NCBI GenBank assembly: GCA_022834735.1 | Contig: BQKD01000001.1 | Span: 2,333,659 to 2,397,658 of the forward strand | Length of the DNA stretch: 64,000 bases | Source: Erysipelotrichaceae bacterium OPF54 | Lineage (GTDB): Bacteria; Bacillota_I; Bacilli_A; Erysipelotrichales; Erysipelotrichaceae | Direction of reading: 5' to 3' | The notes under the pieces: model-generated | What the model was told of the DNA's origin: nothing | Seen by the model: the letters and a program-made list of their open reading frames with translations, nothing else | The model's database searches: none | Position numbers and translations under genes: made by a program | Shown here: positions 50,673 through 59,790 of the stretch, piece after piece | Layout: every line of letters starts with the position of its first letter | Numbering within the stretch: position 1 is the first letter of the stretch

Positions 50673-50687
50673 TGAAAACTGTTTTCA
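50673..50687. promoter_or_regulatory. Palindromic operator candidate between liv and sdaA
   Basis: TGAAAAC-T-GTTTTCA is a perfect 7+7 palindrome in the 155-bp gap between the divergent livJ and serine dehydratase genes, just upstream of the liv -35 box. A half-site ATTGTTTTCAT lies nearby (50645-50655). A shared amino-acid-responsive regulator is plausible. Confidence 0.5.
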
Positions 50688-50738
50688 TCCCAACATTTTG
50701 CAGGAAGCAAGTATAATAGGAAAGGAGAAGTGAATACA

Positions 50739-51953
50739 ATGCAGACAATTAAAGAAATTTACAAGATCGGCCCCGGACCAAGCTCGTCCCACACCTTTGG
50801 TCCGATGCGTGCCGCACAATATATCAAAGAAACCTATCCGGATGCCCAAAAAGTGGAAGTGACGCTGTTCGGTTCCCTGGCATTTACAGGCAAAGGCCAC
50901 CTGACCGATATGATCATTCAGAAAACGCTGAAACCAGTGCCCAACGAGATCCGTTTCGACTATAAGACACCGGTCGAACATCCGAATACGATGGAATTCA
51001 AGGTCTATGAAAACGACGAAGTGAAAGCCGTCCATTCTTTCGTATCGATCGGCGGCGGAAAGATCGAACGGGACGGCGAAAAGGCGCTGGAATCAAAAAA
51101 GCTGTACCCTCATACGACCATGGACGAGATCCATGCCTACTGCAAGCAGAATCATCTCACTTTCGACGAATATGTCGACCAGGTGGAAGACAAGGATTTC
51201 GATACCTACATGAAATCGATCTACAGCGCCATGATCAAAAGTGTCAAAAAAGGATTATCGAAAACCGGCGTGCTGCCCGGCTCCTTGAAGCTCGACCGGG
51301 TCGCCAGCGCTCTCAATCAGTCCGCCAAAAGCTGCGATGACCTGACCGAACAGAATGCGCTCCTGCTCGCAAGCTATGCCTATGCGGCCAGCGAACAAAA
51401 CGCGGCCGGAGGGATCGTCGTGACAGCGCCGACCATGGGCAGCTGCGGCGTGATCCCGGCCCTGCTCTACCATTACGCCTATGATCTGGGCTATCCGAAA
51501 AGCAAGCTGATCAAAGGCCTGAAGATAGCTGGGCTGATCGGCAACCTCATTCAGTACAATGCGACGATTTCCGGCGCGAAAGCCGGCTGTCAGGCCGAGG
51601 TAGGGGCTGCCTGCTCCATGGGAGCGGCCATGATCGCCTATCTTCAGGGACAGACCAACTCGCAGATCGAATGTGCGGCAGAGATCGGTCTCGAGCATCA
51701 CTTAGGGCTGACGTGCGATCCGGTCGGCGGATATGTTATGATCCCTTGCATCGAACGCAACGCGGTTGCCGCGCAAAGAGCGATCGATGCGGCAAGACTG
51801 GCGAAATATCTGCGGAACGTGAAGAAAAACCGGGTCAGCTTCGATATGGTGGTCAAAACGATGAACCTGACCGGGATCAAGCTGCCGATGGAATTGAAGG
51901 AAAGCGCACTGGGCGGCCTGGCAGTCGTGGTGCCCAGCGAAGAAAAAAAATAA
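50739..51953 (+). CDS. sdaA: L-serine ammonia-lyase, iron-sulfur dependent, single chain
   Basis: About 404 residues that deaminate serine to pyruvate. The N-terminal beta domain has GPGPSSSHTFGPMRAA. The C-terminal alpha domain carries the [4Fe-4S] ligands in GCQAEVGAACSMGAA and LTCDPVGGYV, plus APTMGSCGVIPALL. Both halves are in one polypeptide, whereas many Bacillota use separate sdaAA and sdaAB genes. ATG 50739 follows AAAGGAGAAGTGAATACA; TATAAT at 50711-50716 is the likely -10. Confidence 0.95.
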   Translation: MQTIKEIYKIGPGPSSSHTFGPMRAAQYIKETYPDAQKVEVTLFGSLAFTGKGHLTDMIIQKTLKPVPNEIRFDYKTPVEHPNTMEFKVYENDEVKAVHSFVSIGGGKIERDGEKALESKKLYPHTTMDEIHAYCKQNHLTFDEYVDQVEDKDFDTYMKSIYSAMIKSVKKGLSKTGVLPGSLKLDRVASALNQSAKSCDDLTEQNALLLASYAYAASEQNAAGGIVVTAPTMGSCGVIPALLYHYAYDLGYPKSKLIKGLKIAGLIGNLIQYNATISGAKAGCQAEVGAACSMGAAMIAYLQGQTNSQIECAAEIGLEHHLGLTCDPVGGYVMIPCIERNAVAAQRAIDAARLAKYLRNVKKNRVSFDMVVKTMNLTGIKLPMELKESALGGLAVVVPSEEKK

Positions 51954-51970
51954 TACGATCCGGCACGAAG

Positions 51971-51997
51971 GAAGGAATTTAACCATTCCTTCTTTTT
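51971..51997 (+). terminator. Terminator after sdaA
   Basis: GAAGGAAT and ATTCCTTC arms with a six-base loop, followed by TTTTTC. Confidence 0.85.
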
Positions 51998-52638
51998 CAT
52001 TCATCCAGAGCATCAAGTGCCTGATGGATCAGCTGCACATAGAACATATTGCCGTAGGCATAGCGCCAGCCTCCGTTTTCAGATACGGCGATCGGATTAT
52101 TGTAGTCCACACGTGCATGATCGGCTTTTTGCGCCGCATACTCCTGCGCCATTTCGAACGAATAGGTCCCGCCCCGGTCCGCAGCGTAATACAGAAAATC
52201 TTTTCCATAATTGTATGCCTGGAATATGCAGTCCTGATCCGCTCCAAGAGCACTTCCTTCGTTTAAGAGCTGGGCATAGTAACGGACACCTTGCTGAATG
52301 GATTCATCCCGTGATAAGGAATCCGGCTTCAGCCCGAGCGATTCGCTGGCCTGGAACACGTCTTCCCCGCTTCCGCCGCTTTCCACCATCACGAGCGCAT
52401 ATAAATCATTGACCTTCTCTTCGATCCCTTCGATCTGTGCCTGCACGCGGATCTGTTCCTTGAGCGTATCATCCAGAGCGTACGGGACATACTCTGTTTC
52501 AGCGGCAGCCGGTTCCTGTCCGCCCGGCCTTTCCGAAACCCAGCTCATTCCTGCTGCCAGTACCATTCCAAGGAAAACAACTCTTCGCCAGGAAATCCTC
52601 CGGACCGGAGGCGGGCTCGTTCGATATTTCTTCCTCAT
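51997..52638 (-). CDS. Membrane-anchored lysozyme-like protein
   Basis: About 213 residues. A basic start (MRKKYRTSPPPVRRISWRR) is followed by one membrane helix (VVFLGMVLAAGMSWV). The lysozyme-like domain (CwlT N-domain type) has IEGIEEKVNDLYALVMVESGGSG with the catalytic Glu, ESLGLKPDSLSRDESIQQGVRYYAQLL and IFQAYNYGKDFLYYA. It probably cleaves peptidoglycan glycan strands outside the cell. ATG 52638 is preferred because the protein begins with a normal positive N-region; the ribosome site is weak. Confidence 0.87.
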   Translation of the reverse strand: MRKKYRTSPPPVRRISWRRVVFLGMVLAAGMSWVSERPGGQEPAAAETEYVPYALDDTLKEQIRVQAQIEGIEEKVNDLYALVMVESGGSGEDVFQASESLGLKPDSLSRDESIQQGVRYYAQLLNEGSALGADQDCIFQAYNYGKDFLYYAADRGGTYSFEMAQEYAAQKADHARVDYNNPIAVSENGGWRYAYGNMFYVQLIHQALDALDE

Positions 52639-52696
52639 GGTTCCATTATAAAATGCGAAGACAGAATCCAATCTTACATTGATTTCTCTTTATATC

Positions 52697-52727
52697 AAAA
52701 AAAATACTGCCGGTCGATGGCAGTATT
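52697..52727 (-). terminator. Terminator after the dipeptidase gene
   Basis: AATACTGCC and GGCAGTATT arms are followed on the minus strand by TTTTTTTTG. Confidence 0.85.
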
Positions 52728-52747
52728 TCATGTATTTCTGCTTTGTT

Positions 52748-54175
52748 TTACGCATCGCTGCGTGCATAAGCATTTTTCATATTCATGCTCAATTCGTACA
52801 AGACCTTGTCCAGTGTCTCGATCGTCTCCTTCTGGACCATATCGCTGATTTCCTGATTCGCTTTTTCGCGCAGATTTCTGCGGTCCTCTTCGGCCGCATT
52901 TTCGAGCAGATGATCATAGCGGTCCATGATCTCATGGCTTTGCGCAGCTACCTTGTTCTGGTAGCGCTCGATGTGGATGAGCGAATTTTTGTATGACGCA
53001 TCGGCCATGGCCGCCATCAGACGGGACGACCAGTAGAAATTATCGGTCGATACGTTCTGGGTCGTATTGTCCATATATTCGGGCGTATAATTGACGTCTG
53101 CGTAAAACGGAACAAGCGCGTTGAACGGATTGGACGCAAAGGCGATCCATTCTTTGGCATCGCGGTCTTCATATGTCTGGATGACGCCAAGCACACAGTT
53201 GCGGTTGACACCGATCGAACGGAACGCGCCAGCCTGCGCGCTCGACGCCGCATACGGATCATATGGAGTGCCTTGAAAATGGGCGCTGAGAATGTATTTT
53301 ACATCCTCGATCGTGATCTTCTTTTCAGGCACCATGCTCCATGGCAGATCATCCGATCTTGGCCCGTACTGCGCGTTTGGACCATCCCATTTATAAGTGG
53401 ACGGATTGAAATAGCGAAGCATGTACCACGCTCTTGGCGTATTGTAGACATGATCCGAATCATCATGGGATCCAAAGGCTGCCCGGGGATCAAATGTCCC
53501 GTTCAAAGAAAGGTCCAGATGGTTTTTTTCAACAAATTCCTTCAGATCGGCTGAACACATATTTGCTTTCTGTTTTGAATACGCGTCCTTGAAATCGAAG
53601 GCATCGATCCCCTGCTGATTGGGCATCACGACATACCGGTCATCCGGCACCCGTCTGGCCATCCAGTGATGTCCGCCGATCGATTCGAACCACCAGATTT
53701 CCTGGCTGTCGCAGAATGCAATTCCGTTCATTTCATACGTGCCGTAGGTTTCATGCAGTTTTCCTAAACGCTCCACCCCTTCGCGTGCCGTGCGGATATA
53801 CGGCAAAGTGATCGTGACCAGATCCTCTTCTCCGATACCGTCTTCCACGAGCGGATCGGCCCCAAGCACACGCGCATTCGATGTGATGGTTTCTGTTGCG
53901 CTCATGCCGACATTGGCTTCATTGACACCGCATGCAGCCCAGATCCCGTTTCCTTTGATCACATTCGGACAGGCAGTATATCGCATCGGATCATCCGGCA
54001 GCTTGATCTTCGCATGGGAAATAACCGATGTGTAATCGCGCGGCTGCTCCTGCGGATGAACGACTGTAAAACGTTTGACTGTAAACTTTCCGGCTCCTGA
54101 ATCATCATTTCTCGCAATGATGCACGAACCGTCATATGACACTTTCCTTCCAACCAGAATTGTTGTGCAGGCCAT
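52748..54175 (-). CDS. C69-family dipeptidase (PepD-like)
   Basis: A 475-residue N-terminal-nucleophile hydrolase. It starts MACTTILVGRKVSYDGSCIIARNDD, where Cys3 becomes the nucleophile after Met-Ala removal. GNGIWAACGVNEANVGMSATET and MNGIAFCDSQEIWWFESIGGHHWMARRVP are family segments. It releases amino acids from dipeptides in the cytoplasm. ATG 54175 follows TAGGAGGTAAGTAGT. Length is normal. Confidence 0.93.
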   Translation of the reverse strand: MACTTILVGRKVSYDGSCIIARNDDSGAGKFTVKRFTVVHPQEQPRDYTSVISHAKIKLPDDPMRYTACPNVIKGNGIWAACGVNEANVGMSATETITSNARVLGADPLVEDGIGEEDLVTITLPYIRTAREGVERLGKLHETYGTYEMNGIAFCDSQEIWWFESIGGHHWMARRVPDDRYVVMPNQQGIDAFDFKDAYSKQKANMCSADLKEFVEKNHLDLSLNGTFDPRAAFGSHDDSDHVYNTPRAWYMLRYFNPSTYKWDGPNAQYGPRSDDLPWSMVPEKKITIEDVKYILSAHFQGTPYDPYAASSAQAGAFRSIGVNRNCVLGVIQTYEDRDAKEWIAFASNPFNALVPFYADVNYTPEYMDNTTQNVSTDNFYWSSRLMAAMADASYKNSLIHIERYQNKVAAQSHEIMDRYDHLLENAAEEDRRNLREKANQEISDMVQKETIETLDKVLYELSMNMKNAYARSDA

Positions 54176-54270
54176 ACTACTTACCTCCTATAAAACTCGT
54201 TCTTATCATACTCTTTTCGTAGGAAAAGTGCCATTTAAAAAGCAACCTGCCTTTCGACAAGCTGCCATTT

Positions 54271-54579
54271 CTATACAGAATCTTTTTCAGCAGAAGCGTC
54301 CGTTTCAGAACTTTGCTTTTCTGAAGATCCGTTCTCTTCTGATGTTTCTTTCTTCGCAGTGCTGCCGCTTTCTGTATCTTCTTTACGATCCTTCTTATCA
54401 AAGCGGCCACGCTCTTTTTTCCGTTCTTCCATTCTTCTGTCGGCCAGTTCATATCTTTCAAAACGATGGCCGGCATGCATCCGCTCCAGAGCTGCTCCGC
54501 CCATTCCGCCAAGCAGCAGGGTCAGGACAAATCCAGCGATCAGAGCTGCCTTTTTATGTGCAAAAATAAACTGTTTCAT
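54271..54579 (-). CDS. Small membrane-anchored, highly charged protein
   Basis: A 102-residue protein with an N-terminal helix (KKAALIAGFVLTLLLGGMGGAAL), a basic middle (RRMEERKKERGRFDKKDRK) and a Ser/Glu/Lys low-complexity tail. ATG 54579 has ACGGAGGTATTTACG upstream. No family recognised; likely extracytoplasmic or wall-proximal tail. Confidence 0.65.
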   Translation of the reverse strand: MKQFIFAHKKAALIAGFVLTLLLGGMGGAALERMHAGHRFERYELADRRMEERKKERGRFDKKDRKEDTESGSTAKKETSEENGSSEKQSSETDASAEKDSV

Positions 54580-54631
54580 CGTAAATACCTCCGTTACAGC
54601 GGGAGTATACGATTCATCACTTAAGATATTC

Positions 54632-55276
54632 TTAAATACCTAGCAGAAAAACAGAAATATTCGAGAAAAGATCGATGAACCAGGTGCGCAGCATGGCCAT
54701 TGGTCCGCCAATCAGTCCGCTGTAAATAAGCGCGAACAGCAGCAGATTCATCCACCATGCCCCGTTGTTGATGCGGTAATACACATGGTCGGGCAGAAAG
54801 CTCCAGAGGATCTTGGCCCCGTCCAGAGGCGGTATAGGGATCAGGTTGAAAATTCCGAATCCGATCGACATCGAAGCGGTCAGAGCCAGCGTGCGCGTGA
54901 CATACACCGCGGCCATGCCGTACGGTGCGAATTTGTAGATCAGAAAATACACGAAGACGCACACAAACGCAAGCAGAAAATTGGCAAGAGGGCCCGCAAA
55001 GCTTGTCCATATAATTCCGGATTTCGGATCTTTATAATAGCGTGAATCGATCGGCACCGGCTTGGCCCAGCCAAAACCGAACGCAAGCAGACAGAGCATT
55101 CCGAGCCAGTCAATGTGGCGTAGCGGATTGAGCGAAAGCCGGCCTGCATATTTAGCGCTTGGATCACCCAGCCAGTACGATACGAGGCCGTGCGCCAGTT
55201 CGTGAACGCTCATGCTCAAAATGACCGCAATGATCATCATGAGCAGTTCGGAAATCGATAAACCAGCCAGTCTCAT
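54632..55276 (-). CDS. Site-2-protease family (M50) membrane metalloprotease
   Basis: A 214-residue protein with about six helices. The zinc site is VHELAHGLVSYWLGD (HExxH) and the second ligand is in NLIPIPPLDGAKIL; SFAGPLANFLLAF is typical of the YwhC/Rip1-like short subgroup. It starts as TAATG on the ychF stop. It may cleave membrane-bound regulatory proteins or signal remnants. Confidence 0.92.
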   Translation of the reverse strand: MRLAGLSISELLMMIIAVILSMSVHELAHGLVSYWLGDPSAKYAGRLSLNPLRHIDWLGMLCLLAFGFGWAKPVPIDSRYYKDPKSGIIWTSFAGPLANFLLAFVCVFVYFLIYKFAPYGMAAVYVTRTLALTASMSIGFGIFNLIPIPPLDGAKILWSFLPDHVYYRINNGAWWMNLLLFALIYSGLIGGPMAMLRTWFIDLFSNISVFLLGI

Positions 55277-56379
55277 TATACATTGAACCTGAAGTGCATG
55301 ATATCGCCATCCTGGACGACATATTCCTTGCCTTCCAGACGAAGCTTTCCGGCTTCCTTGATCGCATGTTCGCTTTCGAGCTGATCGATATCATCAAACG
55401 TATAGACTTCGGCACGGATAAATCCGCGTTTGAAGTCGGTATGGATGACACCGGCACAATCCGGCGCCTTCATTCCTTTCTTGAATGTCCACGCGCGGCA
55501 TTCATCTTCTCCGGCTGTCAGGAACGTGCAAAGCCCCAGGATATCATAGGCTTTGCGGATCAGCTGATCGAGACCGGACTGAGGCAGGCCAAGCTCTTCG
55601 AGAAACACGGATTTTTCTTCCGGATCGAGCGAGGACAGATCTTCTTCGATCTTTGCGCAAAGCGCAACGACTTCGCTGTTCTCCTTTTCGGCAAAATCCT
55701 TTACAGCCGCATAGTACGGGTTGGATTCCGGATCCATGACCCCTTCTTCATCCATATTTGCGACATAAATGACCGGTTTCGATGAAAGCAGATTGTAGTT
55801 TTTCAGAAGCAGGAGCTCGTCTTCGTCCAGTTCCAGGGAACGGGCAGGCTTTCCGGCTTCAAGATGAGGCTTTAGCTTTTCTAGCAGAGCCATCTCTGTT
55901 TTTGCTTCCTTGTCATTTGTCGTTTTTGATTTTCTCTCCACCTTGGCGATCCGGTTTTCGATGGTCTGCAGATCGGCCAGGATGAGCTCAAGATTGATGA
56001 TCTCGATATCCCGTATCGGATCGATCGTATTTTCCACGTGCGTGATGTTCGGATCGTCGAAGCAGCGCACGACATGGCAGATCGCATCGGTCAGACGGAT
56101 GTTGCTCAAAAACTGGTTTCCGAGACCTTCTCCTTTGGATGCGCCTTTCACGAGCCCGGCAATATCCGTGAACTCGAACGTAGTGTAAATGGTTTTTTTC
56201 GGATGAAAGAGCTCGACAAGACGATCGATCCGTCTGTCCGGCACTTCTACTACTCCGACATTGGGCTGAATGGTCGCAAACGGATAGTTTGCTGCCTCAA
56301 CCTGTGATTTTGTGATGGCATTGAACAATGTCGATTTCCCGACATTCGGCAAGCCGACAATTCCTGCAGTTAACGGCAT
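55276..56379 (-). CDS. ychF: Ribosome-associated GTPase/ATPase YchF
   Basis: A 367-residue Obg-family NTPase. G1 GIVGLPNVGKSTLFNAIT, G3 DIAGLVKGASKGEGLGNQFL, the non-canonical NMDE-type G4 (VIYVANMDEEG) that favours ATP, and the C-terminal TGS domain (CAGVIHTDFKRGFIRAEVYTFDD). Length matches the family. It is coupled to the downstream protease gene by a one-base overlap. Confidence 0.96.
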   Translation of the reverse strand: MPLTAGIVGLPNVGKSTLFNAITKSQVEAANYPFATIQPNVGVVEVPDRRIDRLVELFHPKKTIYTTFEFTDIAGLVKGASKGEGLGNQFLSNIRLTDAICHVVRCFDDPNITHVENTIDPIRDIEIINLELILADLQTIENRIAKVERKSKTTNDKEAKTEMALLEKLKPHLEAGKPARSLELDEDELLLLKNYNLLSSKPVIYVANMDEEGVMDPESNPYYAAVKDFAEKENSEVVALCAKIEEDLSSLDPEEKSVFLEELGLPQSGLDQLIRKAYDILGLCTFLTAGEDECRAWTFKKGMKAPDCAGVIHTDFKRGFIRAEVYTFDDIDQLESEHAIKEAGKLRLEGKEYVVQDGDIMHFRFNV

Positions 56380-56398
56380 GATGATTCCTTCCTTTTAT

Positions 56399-56602
56399 TT
56401 ACTGAGCCGCCCTTTCGACGACTTTTTTCAGACTTTTTTCGAACTTCTGGCGCGGCATCAGTACGCTCGTCCCGCAGCCAAGGCATTTGATTCGTATATC
56501 TGCACCCATACGGATGATCTTCCACTGTTTAGAAAGATGGCACGGGTGTTCCTTTTTCAGCTCTACGATATCATTCAGATCGTACTCGATCTTTTCTTTC
56601 AT
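56399..56602 (-). CDS. DUF951 family protein
   Basis: About 67 residues from MKEKIEYDLNDIVELKK. It carries the family core HPCHLSKQWKIIRMGADIRIKCLGCG and ends in a basic helix. Two Cys and a His suggest a small zinc site. It commonly precedes ychF in Bacillota, as here (19 bp). The start overlaps the folD end by 32 nt. Confidence 0.88.
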   Translation of the reverse strand: MKEKIEYDLNDIVELKKEHPCHLSKQWKIIRMGADIRIKCLGCGTSVLMPRQKFEKSLKKVVERAAQ

Positions 56603-57452
56603 ATTCTTTTTCCCGCCTTTCATATGCTTCAAGCGTATTCGATAATAACATACAAACGGTCATTGGACCAACACCTTTTGGTACCGGGGAAATCCAGGAA
56701 ACTTTTTGTTCAACGCTGTCAAAATCGACATCGCCAACGAGCTTGCCATCCACCCGGTTGATCCCGACATCGATGACGACCGCACCCTCCTTGATCCAGC
56801 CTTTGGTAATAAACCGAGGCACGCCGATCGCCGCGATCACGATATCCGCTTCATGAGCGATCTTTTCAGGATCCACCGTTTTTGAATGGATGATCGTTAC
56901 GGTCGCGTTGCGTTCCTGCAGCAGCAGAGCGATCGGCTTTCCGACGAGGATCGACCGCCCGATCACGACCGCCCGTTTTCCCGACAGATCGCTCATTCCG
57001 ATCGAATCAAGCATAGCCATGATCCCTTTCGGCGTGCATGGAACAAGCCCTTTCTGTCCGAGAACAAGCCGCCCCGCATTGCTGATGGTCAGGCCATCCA
57101 CATCTTTGCGCGGATCGATCGTATTGATCACTCTTTGCTGATCGATGTGCGAAGGAAGAGGGAGCTGAACGAGGATACCGTCCACATCAGGGTCTTCATT
57201 GCATTTGACAACCGCCCTGACCACATCTTCTGTTGCCACATTTTTGTCCATCACGATCATGGCTGCCTGCATACCGATGCTTCTGCACGCCTTTTCCTTG
57301 GAACGTACATACGACTGGCTGGCCGGATTGTCGCCGACCAGGATCACGGCAAGCATCGGGATCCGTTTTCCCTCTTCGCCAAGTTTGTCGATTTTCTTTT
57401 TCATTTCCTCTTTAAGCGTCTGCGATAAAGTGTTTCCATATAATACTGTCAT
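56571..57452 (-). CDS. folD: Bifunctional methylene-THF dehydrogenase / methenyl-THF cyclohydrolase
   Basis: A 293-residue enzyme: PASQSYVRSKEKACRSIGM with the catalytic Lys, VDGILVQLPLPSHI, PCTPKGIMAMLDSI and GKRAVVIGRSILVGKPIALLL as the NADP site. Interconverts one-carbon folates. The C-terminus is slightly extended with charged residues. It overlaps dtd by four bases (57449-57452). Confidence 0.96.
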   Translation of the reverse strand: MTVLYGNTLSQTLKEEMKKKIDKLGEEGKRIPMLAVILVGDNPASQSYVRSKEKACRSIGMQAAMIVMDKNVATEDVVRAVVKCNEDPDVDGILVQLPLPSHIDQQRVINTIDPRKDVDGLTISNAGRLVLGQKGLVPCTPKGIMAMLDSIGMSDLSGKRAVVIGRSILVGKPIALLLQERNATVTIIHSKTVDPEKIAHEADIVIAAIGVPRFITKGWIKEGAVVIDVGINRVDGKLVGDVDFDSVEQKVSWISPVPKGVGPMTVCMLLSNTLEAYERREKEYERKDRVRSE

Positions 57453-57898
57453 TGAAATAGCTCCTTACTATCTAAGCATAGCGTGACCGGTCCGTCATTG
57501 ACGAGCGATATTTTCATGTCAGCCCCAAAGATCCCGGTCTGTACAGGCACATAGTGTGCCAGCTTTTCATTGAACATTTCATACAGCGGTCTTGAAATGT
57601 CCGGTTTTGCGGCCTCGATAAAGCTTGGCCGGTTTCCTTTTTTTGCGTTCGCATACAATGTAAACTGCGAGATCGATAAAACAGCTCCGTTCACCTCGAG
57701 GATCGATCGGTTCATCTTGCCGTTTTCATCTTCAAAGATACGGAGCCTGACGATCTTTTCGACCATTTTCTGCACCGTCTTTTCATTGTCGTCATTACAG
57801 AAGCCGACCAGGATCATATATCCTCTTCCGATCTCGCCGGTCATTTCCTGATCGACCATGCAGGCTGCCTGCGATACCCGCTGAATTACAGCTTTCAT
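57449..57898 (-). CDS. dtd: D-aminoacyl-tRNA deacylase
   Basis: A 149-residue protein: [15 protein letters not shown], then [20 protein letters not shown] (active-site SQFTLY) and the cross-subunit motif [11 protein letters not shown] (here DGPVT, canonical Gly-Pro positions intact). Hydrolyses D-amino acids from tRNA. ATG 57898 overlaps the ispF stop (ATGA) and follows GTGGAGGAAGTACA. Confidence 0.95.
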   Translation of the reverse strand: MKAVIQRVSQAACMVDQEMTGEIGRGYMILVGFCNDDNEKTVQKMVEKIVRLRIFEDENGKMNRSILEVNGAVLSISQFTLYANAKKGNRPSFIEAAKPDISRPLYEMFNEKLAHYVPVQTGIFGADMKISLVNDGPVTLCLDSKELFQ

Positions 57899-58371
57899 TG
57901 TACTTCCTCCAGCAGACAAACACATAAGGAAGTGATTCCTTCTTCGCGTCCGACAAAGCCGAGCTTTTCCCCACGGGTCGCCTTGACGCTGATCTGATCG
58001 ACCTGGCAGTGCAGAGCGCTGGCAAGATTTTTGCGCATCGAAAAAATATGGGGAGCCATTTTCGGCCGTTCAGCCATGATCGTCGCATCCACGTTGCCGA
58101 TCCGGTAACCACGTTCCTTCATCAATACATAAACATGTTCGAGCAGACGGATGCTGGCGATCCCTTTATATTTTGGATCGGTGTCCGGAAAATGCGTGCC
58201 CAGATCGCCTAAGGCAAGAGCGCCCAGAATACTTTCGGCAACTGCGTGGACAAGCACATCCGCATCGGAATGACCATCAAGACCTTTGGAATGATCGATC
58301 TTCACTCCTCCTAAAACAAGCTCTCTTCTTTCCTTTAATGGGTGGATATCTACCGATTGTCCTATTCTCAT
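57895..58371 (-). CDS. ispF: 2-C-methyl-D-erythritol 2,4-cyclodiphosphate synthase
   Basis: About 158 residues: [14 protein letters not shown] with the metal Asp and His, [39 protein letters not shown] and a C-terminal [15 protein letters not shown]. Step of the non-mevalonate isoprenoid pathway. ATG 58371 follows GAGGAAAAG. Confidence 0.96.
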   Translation of the reverse strand: MRIGQSVDIHPLKERRELVLGGVKIDHSKGLDGHSDADVLVHAVAESILGALALGDLGTHFPDTDPKYKGIASIRLLEHVYVLMKERGYRIGNVDATIMAERPKMAPHIFSMRKNLASALHCQVDQISVKATRGEKLGFVGREEGITSLCVCLLEEVQ

Positions 58372-58381
58372 CTTTTCCTCC

Positions 58382-58405
58382 AAAAAAAGCCCGGTATAAC
58401 CGGGC
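58382..58405 (-). terminator. Terminator after the secreted repeat-protein gene
   Basis: GCCCGGT and ACCGGGC arms, three-base loop, followed by TTTTTTT on the minus strand. It separates the gene at 58414 from ispF. Confidence 0.88.
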
Positions 58406-58413
58406 ATCGTATT

Positions 58414-59502
58414 TTATCTTTGTACTTGAATGTACTGTGGAGCACCTGTGCCGCCATCATATACTGATGCGATCACAGTATTTCCATTGTAGTTTCCGTG
58501 CACTGCCATACCGTCGCCAATGTAGACCGCGATATGATCGACACCACGTCCGCCATTATCATAATAGATCAGGTTTCCGGCTGTCGGCGTATCCGTATAG
58601 TATCCGTACATGATGTACTGATCCGGCCACAGCTGATAAGCGTCCGTTACCCCTGACATGGCCAGAGCCTGCTGTACAACTTCTGTACACTGCATTCCGT
58701 TCGTTACGCCAACGAGCTGCTGCGCATTAGAAGCGATCGATGCATTCAAGGATGCATATGGATCTTCGGCTGGCGCCTCATATACCGGTTCGTCAACCAC
58801 TGGAGCATCTACGACCGGCTGATCAACCACCGGTTCATCATATACCGGCTCGTCATATACTGGTTCATCCGTGGCTGGCTGGTCAGTGACCGGCTGATCT
58901 GCAGCTGGTTCGTTATATACCGGCTCGTCAACCACTGGTTCATCCACGACCGGAACATCAGCGACCGGCTGATCAATAACCGGTGCCTGTTCTGCCGGTG
59001 TTTCAACGACCGGTTCGTTCACTACCGGTGTTTCTTCTGCAGGTGTTTCCACAACGACCGGTTCCTGTGCAGGTTCTGTCGCAACCATCTGCTCTACGGC
59101 AGGTGCCGGTTTTTCTGCTTCGGCAGCAGGTGTCTCAACCGCTGCAACTTCTACCGGTGCTGCCGCTTCCTGCGCCTGTTTATTTGCTTCTTCTTCAACA
59201 GCTGCCTTGCTGACTTCTGTAACTGTTTCCTTCACATTACCGATAATGTTGGAAGAAACACTTGCAGCAGCTGCTTTCTGAGATGCGTCTGCATCTACTG
59301 TGCCGTCCTCTTCGGAAAAATAGTAGTTTTTTCCTTCGATTTCCTGCCAGCCTTTCGCTACTGTTGAATCGGTATTTACATATTTATCGCCATGCCATCC
59401 CGGCTGCGTTTCCATCGCATAAACTGTTGCTACGACCGGAAAACAAGATGCAACACAAAGTACGGCCGCTACTTTTTTCCCATTGTTTTCAACAAAGTTC
59501 AT
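58414..59502 (-). CDS. Secreted protein with acidic Pro/Val repeats and a C-terminal NlpC/P60- or CHAP-like domain
   Basis: A 362-residue protein. Signal peptide KKVAAVLCVASCFPVVATVYA is followed by one choline-binding-like repeat (GWQEIEGKNYYFSEEDG) and an Ala/Glu/Val region. About 25 degenerate five-residue repeats of the type DEPVY/DQPVV occupy roughly residues 170-255. The C-terminal domain has MQCTEVVQQAL (Cys), NLIYYDNGGRGVDHIAVYIGDG (His) and AVHGNYN, the order of a papain-like wall peptidase. The repeat stretch probably spans the wall. A fresh promoter region of 288 bp precedes it. Confidence 0.85.
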   Translation of the reverse strand: MNFVENNGKKVAAVLCVASCFPVVATVYAMETQPGWHGDKYVNTDSTVAKGWQEIEGKNYYFSEEDGTVDADASQKAAAASVSSNIIGNVKETVTEVSKAAVEEEANKQAQEAAAPVEVAAVETPAAEAEKPAPAVEQMVATEPAQEPVVVETPAEETPVVNEPVVETPAEQAPVIDQPVADVPVVDEPVVDEPVYNEPAADQPVTDQPATDEPVYDEPVYDEPVVDQPVVDAPVVDEPVYEAPAEDPYASLNASIASNAQQLVGVTNGMQCTEVVQQALAMSGVTDAYQLWPDQYIMYGYYTDTPTAGNLIYYDNGGRGVDHIAVYIGDGMAVHGNYNGNTVIASVYDGGTGAPQYIQVQR

Positions 59503-59790
59503 TTCAGATCAGACCTCCTCTACAAAATTCCGTTTAAGTCACTCATTTACAAATAATCAAAATAATCCTACCGATAGGATACCACGAATGGCTTTTGTTC
59601 GCAAACTTTTCCATGAAACCTGTGACAATTTTTAGTTTAACGCTATCTATTTTAATTAATTATCCGTATATTGTAAAGTTGTATGATTTATATATCTTTG
59701 CGAATCCAAATGATCATGAACTTTCGGCATAAAAATCAAAATATACCGGTACTTATCGTAGCAAAATAATATTTTATTCCGATCGATCCG

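Noticed and set aside
58809-59213. Other-frame open readings across the repeat region of the secreted protein
   Set aside because: They arise from the periodic DNA of the repeats; only the minus-strand frame carries a signal peptide and a catalytic domain.
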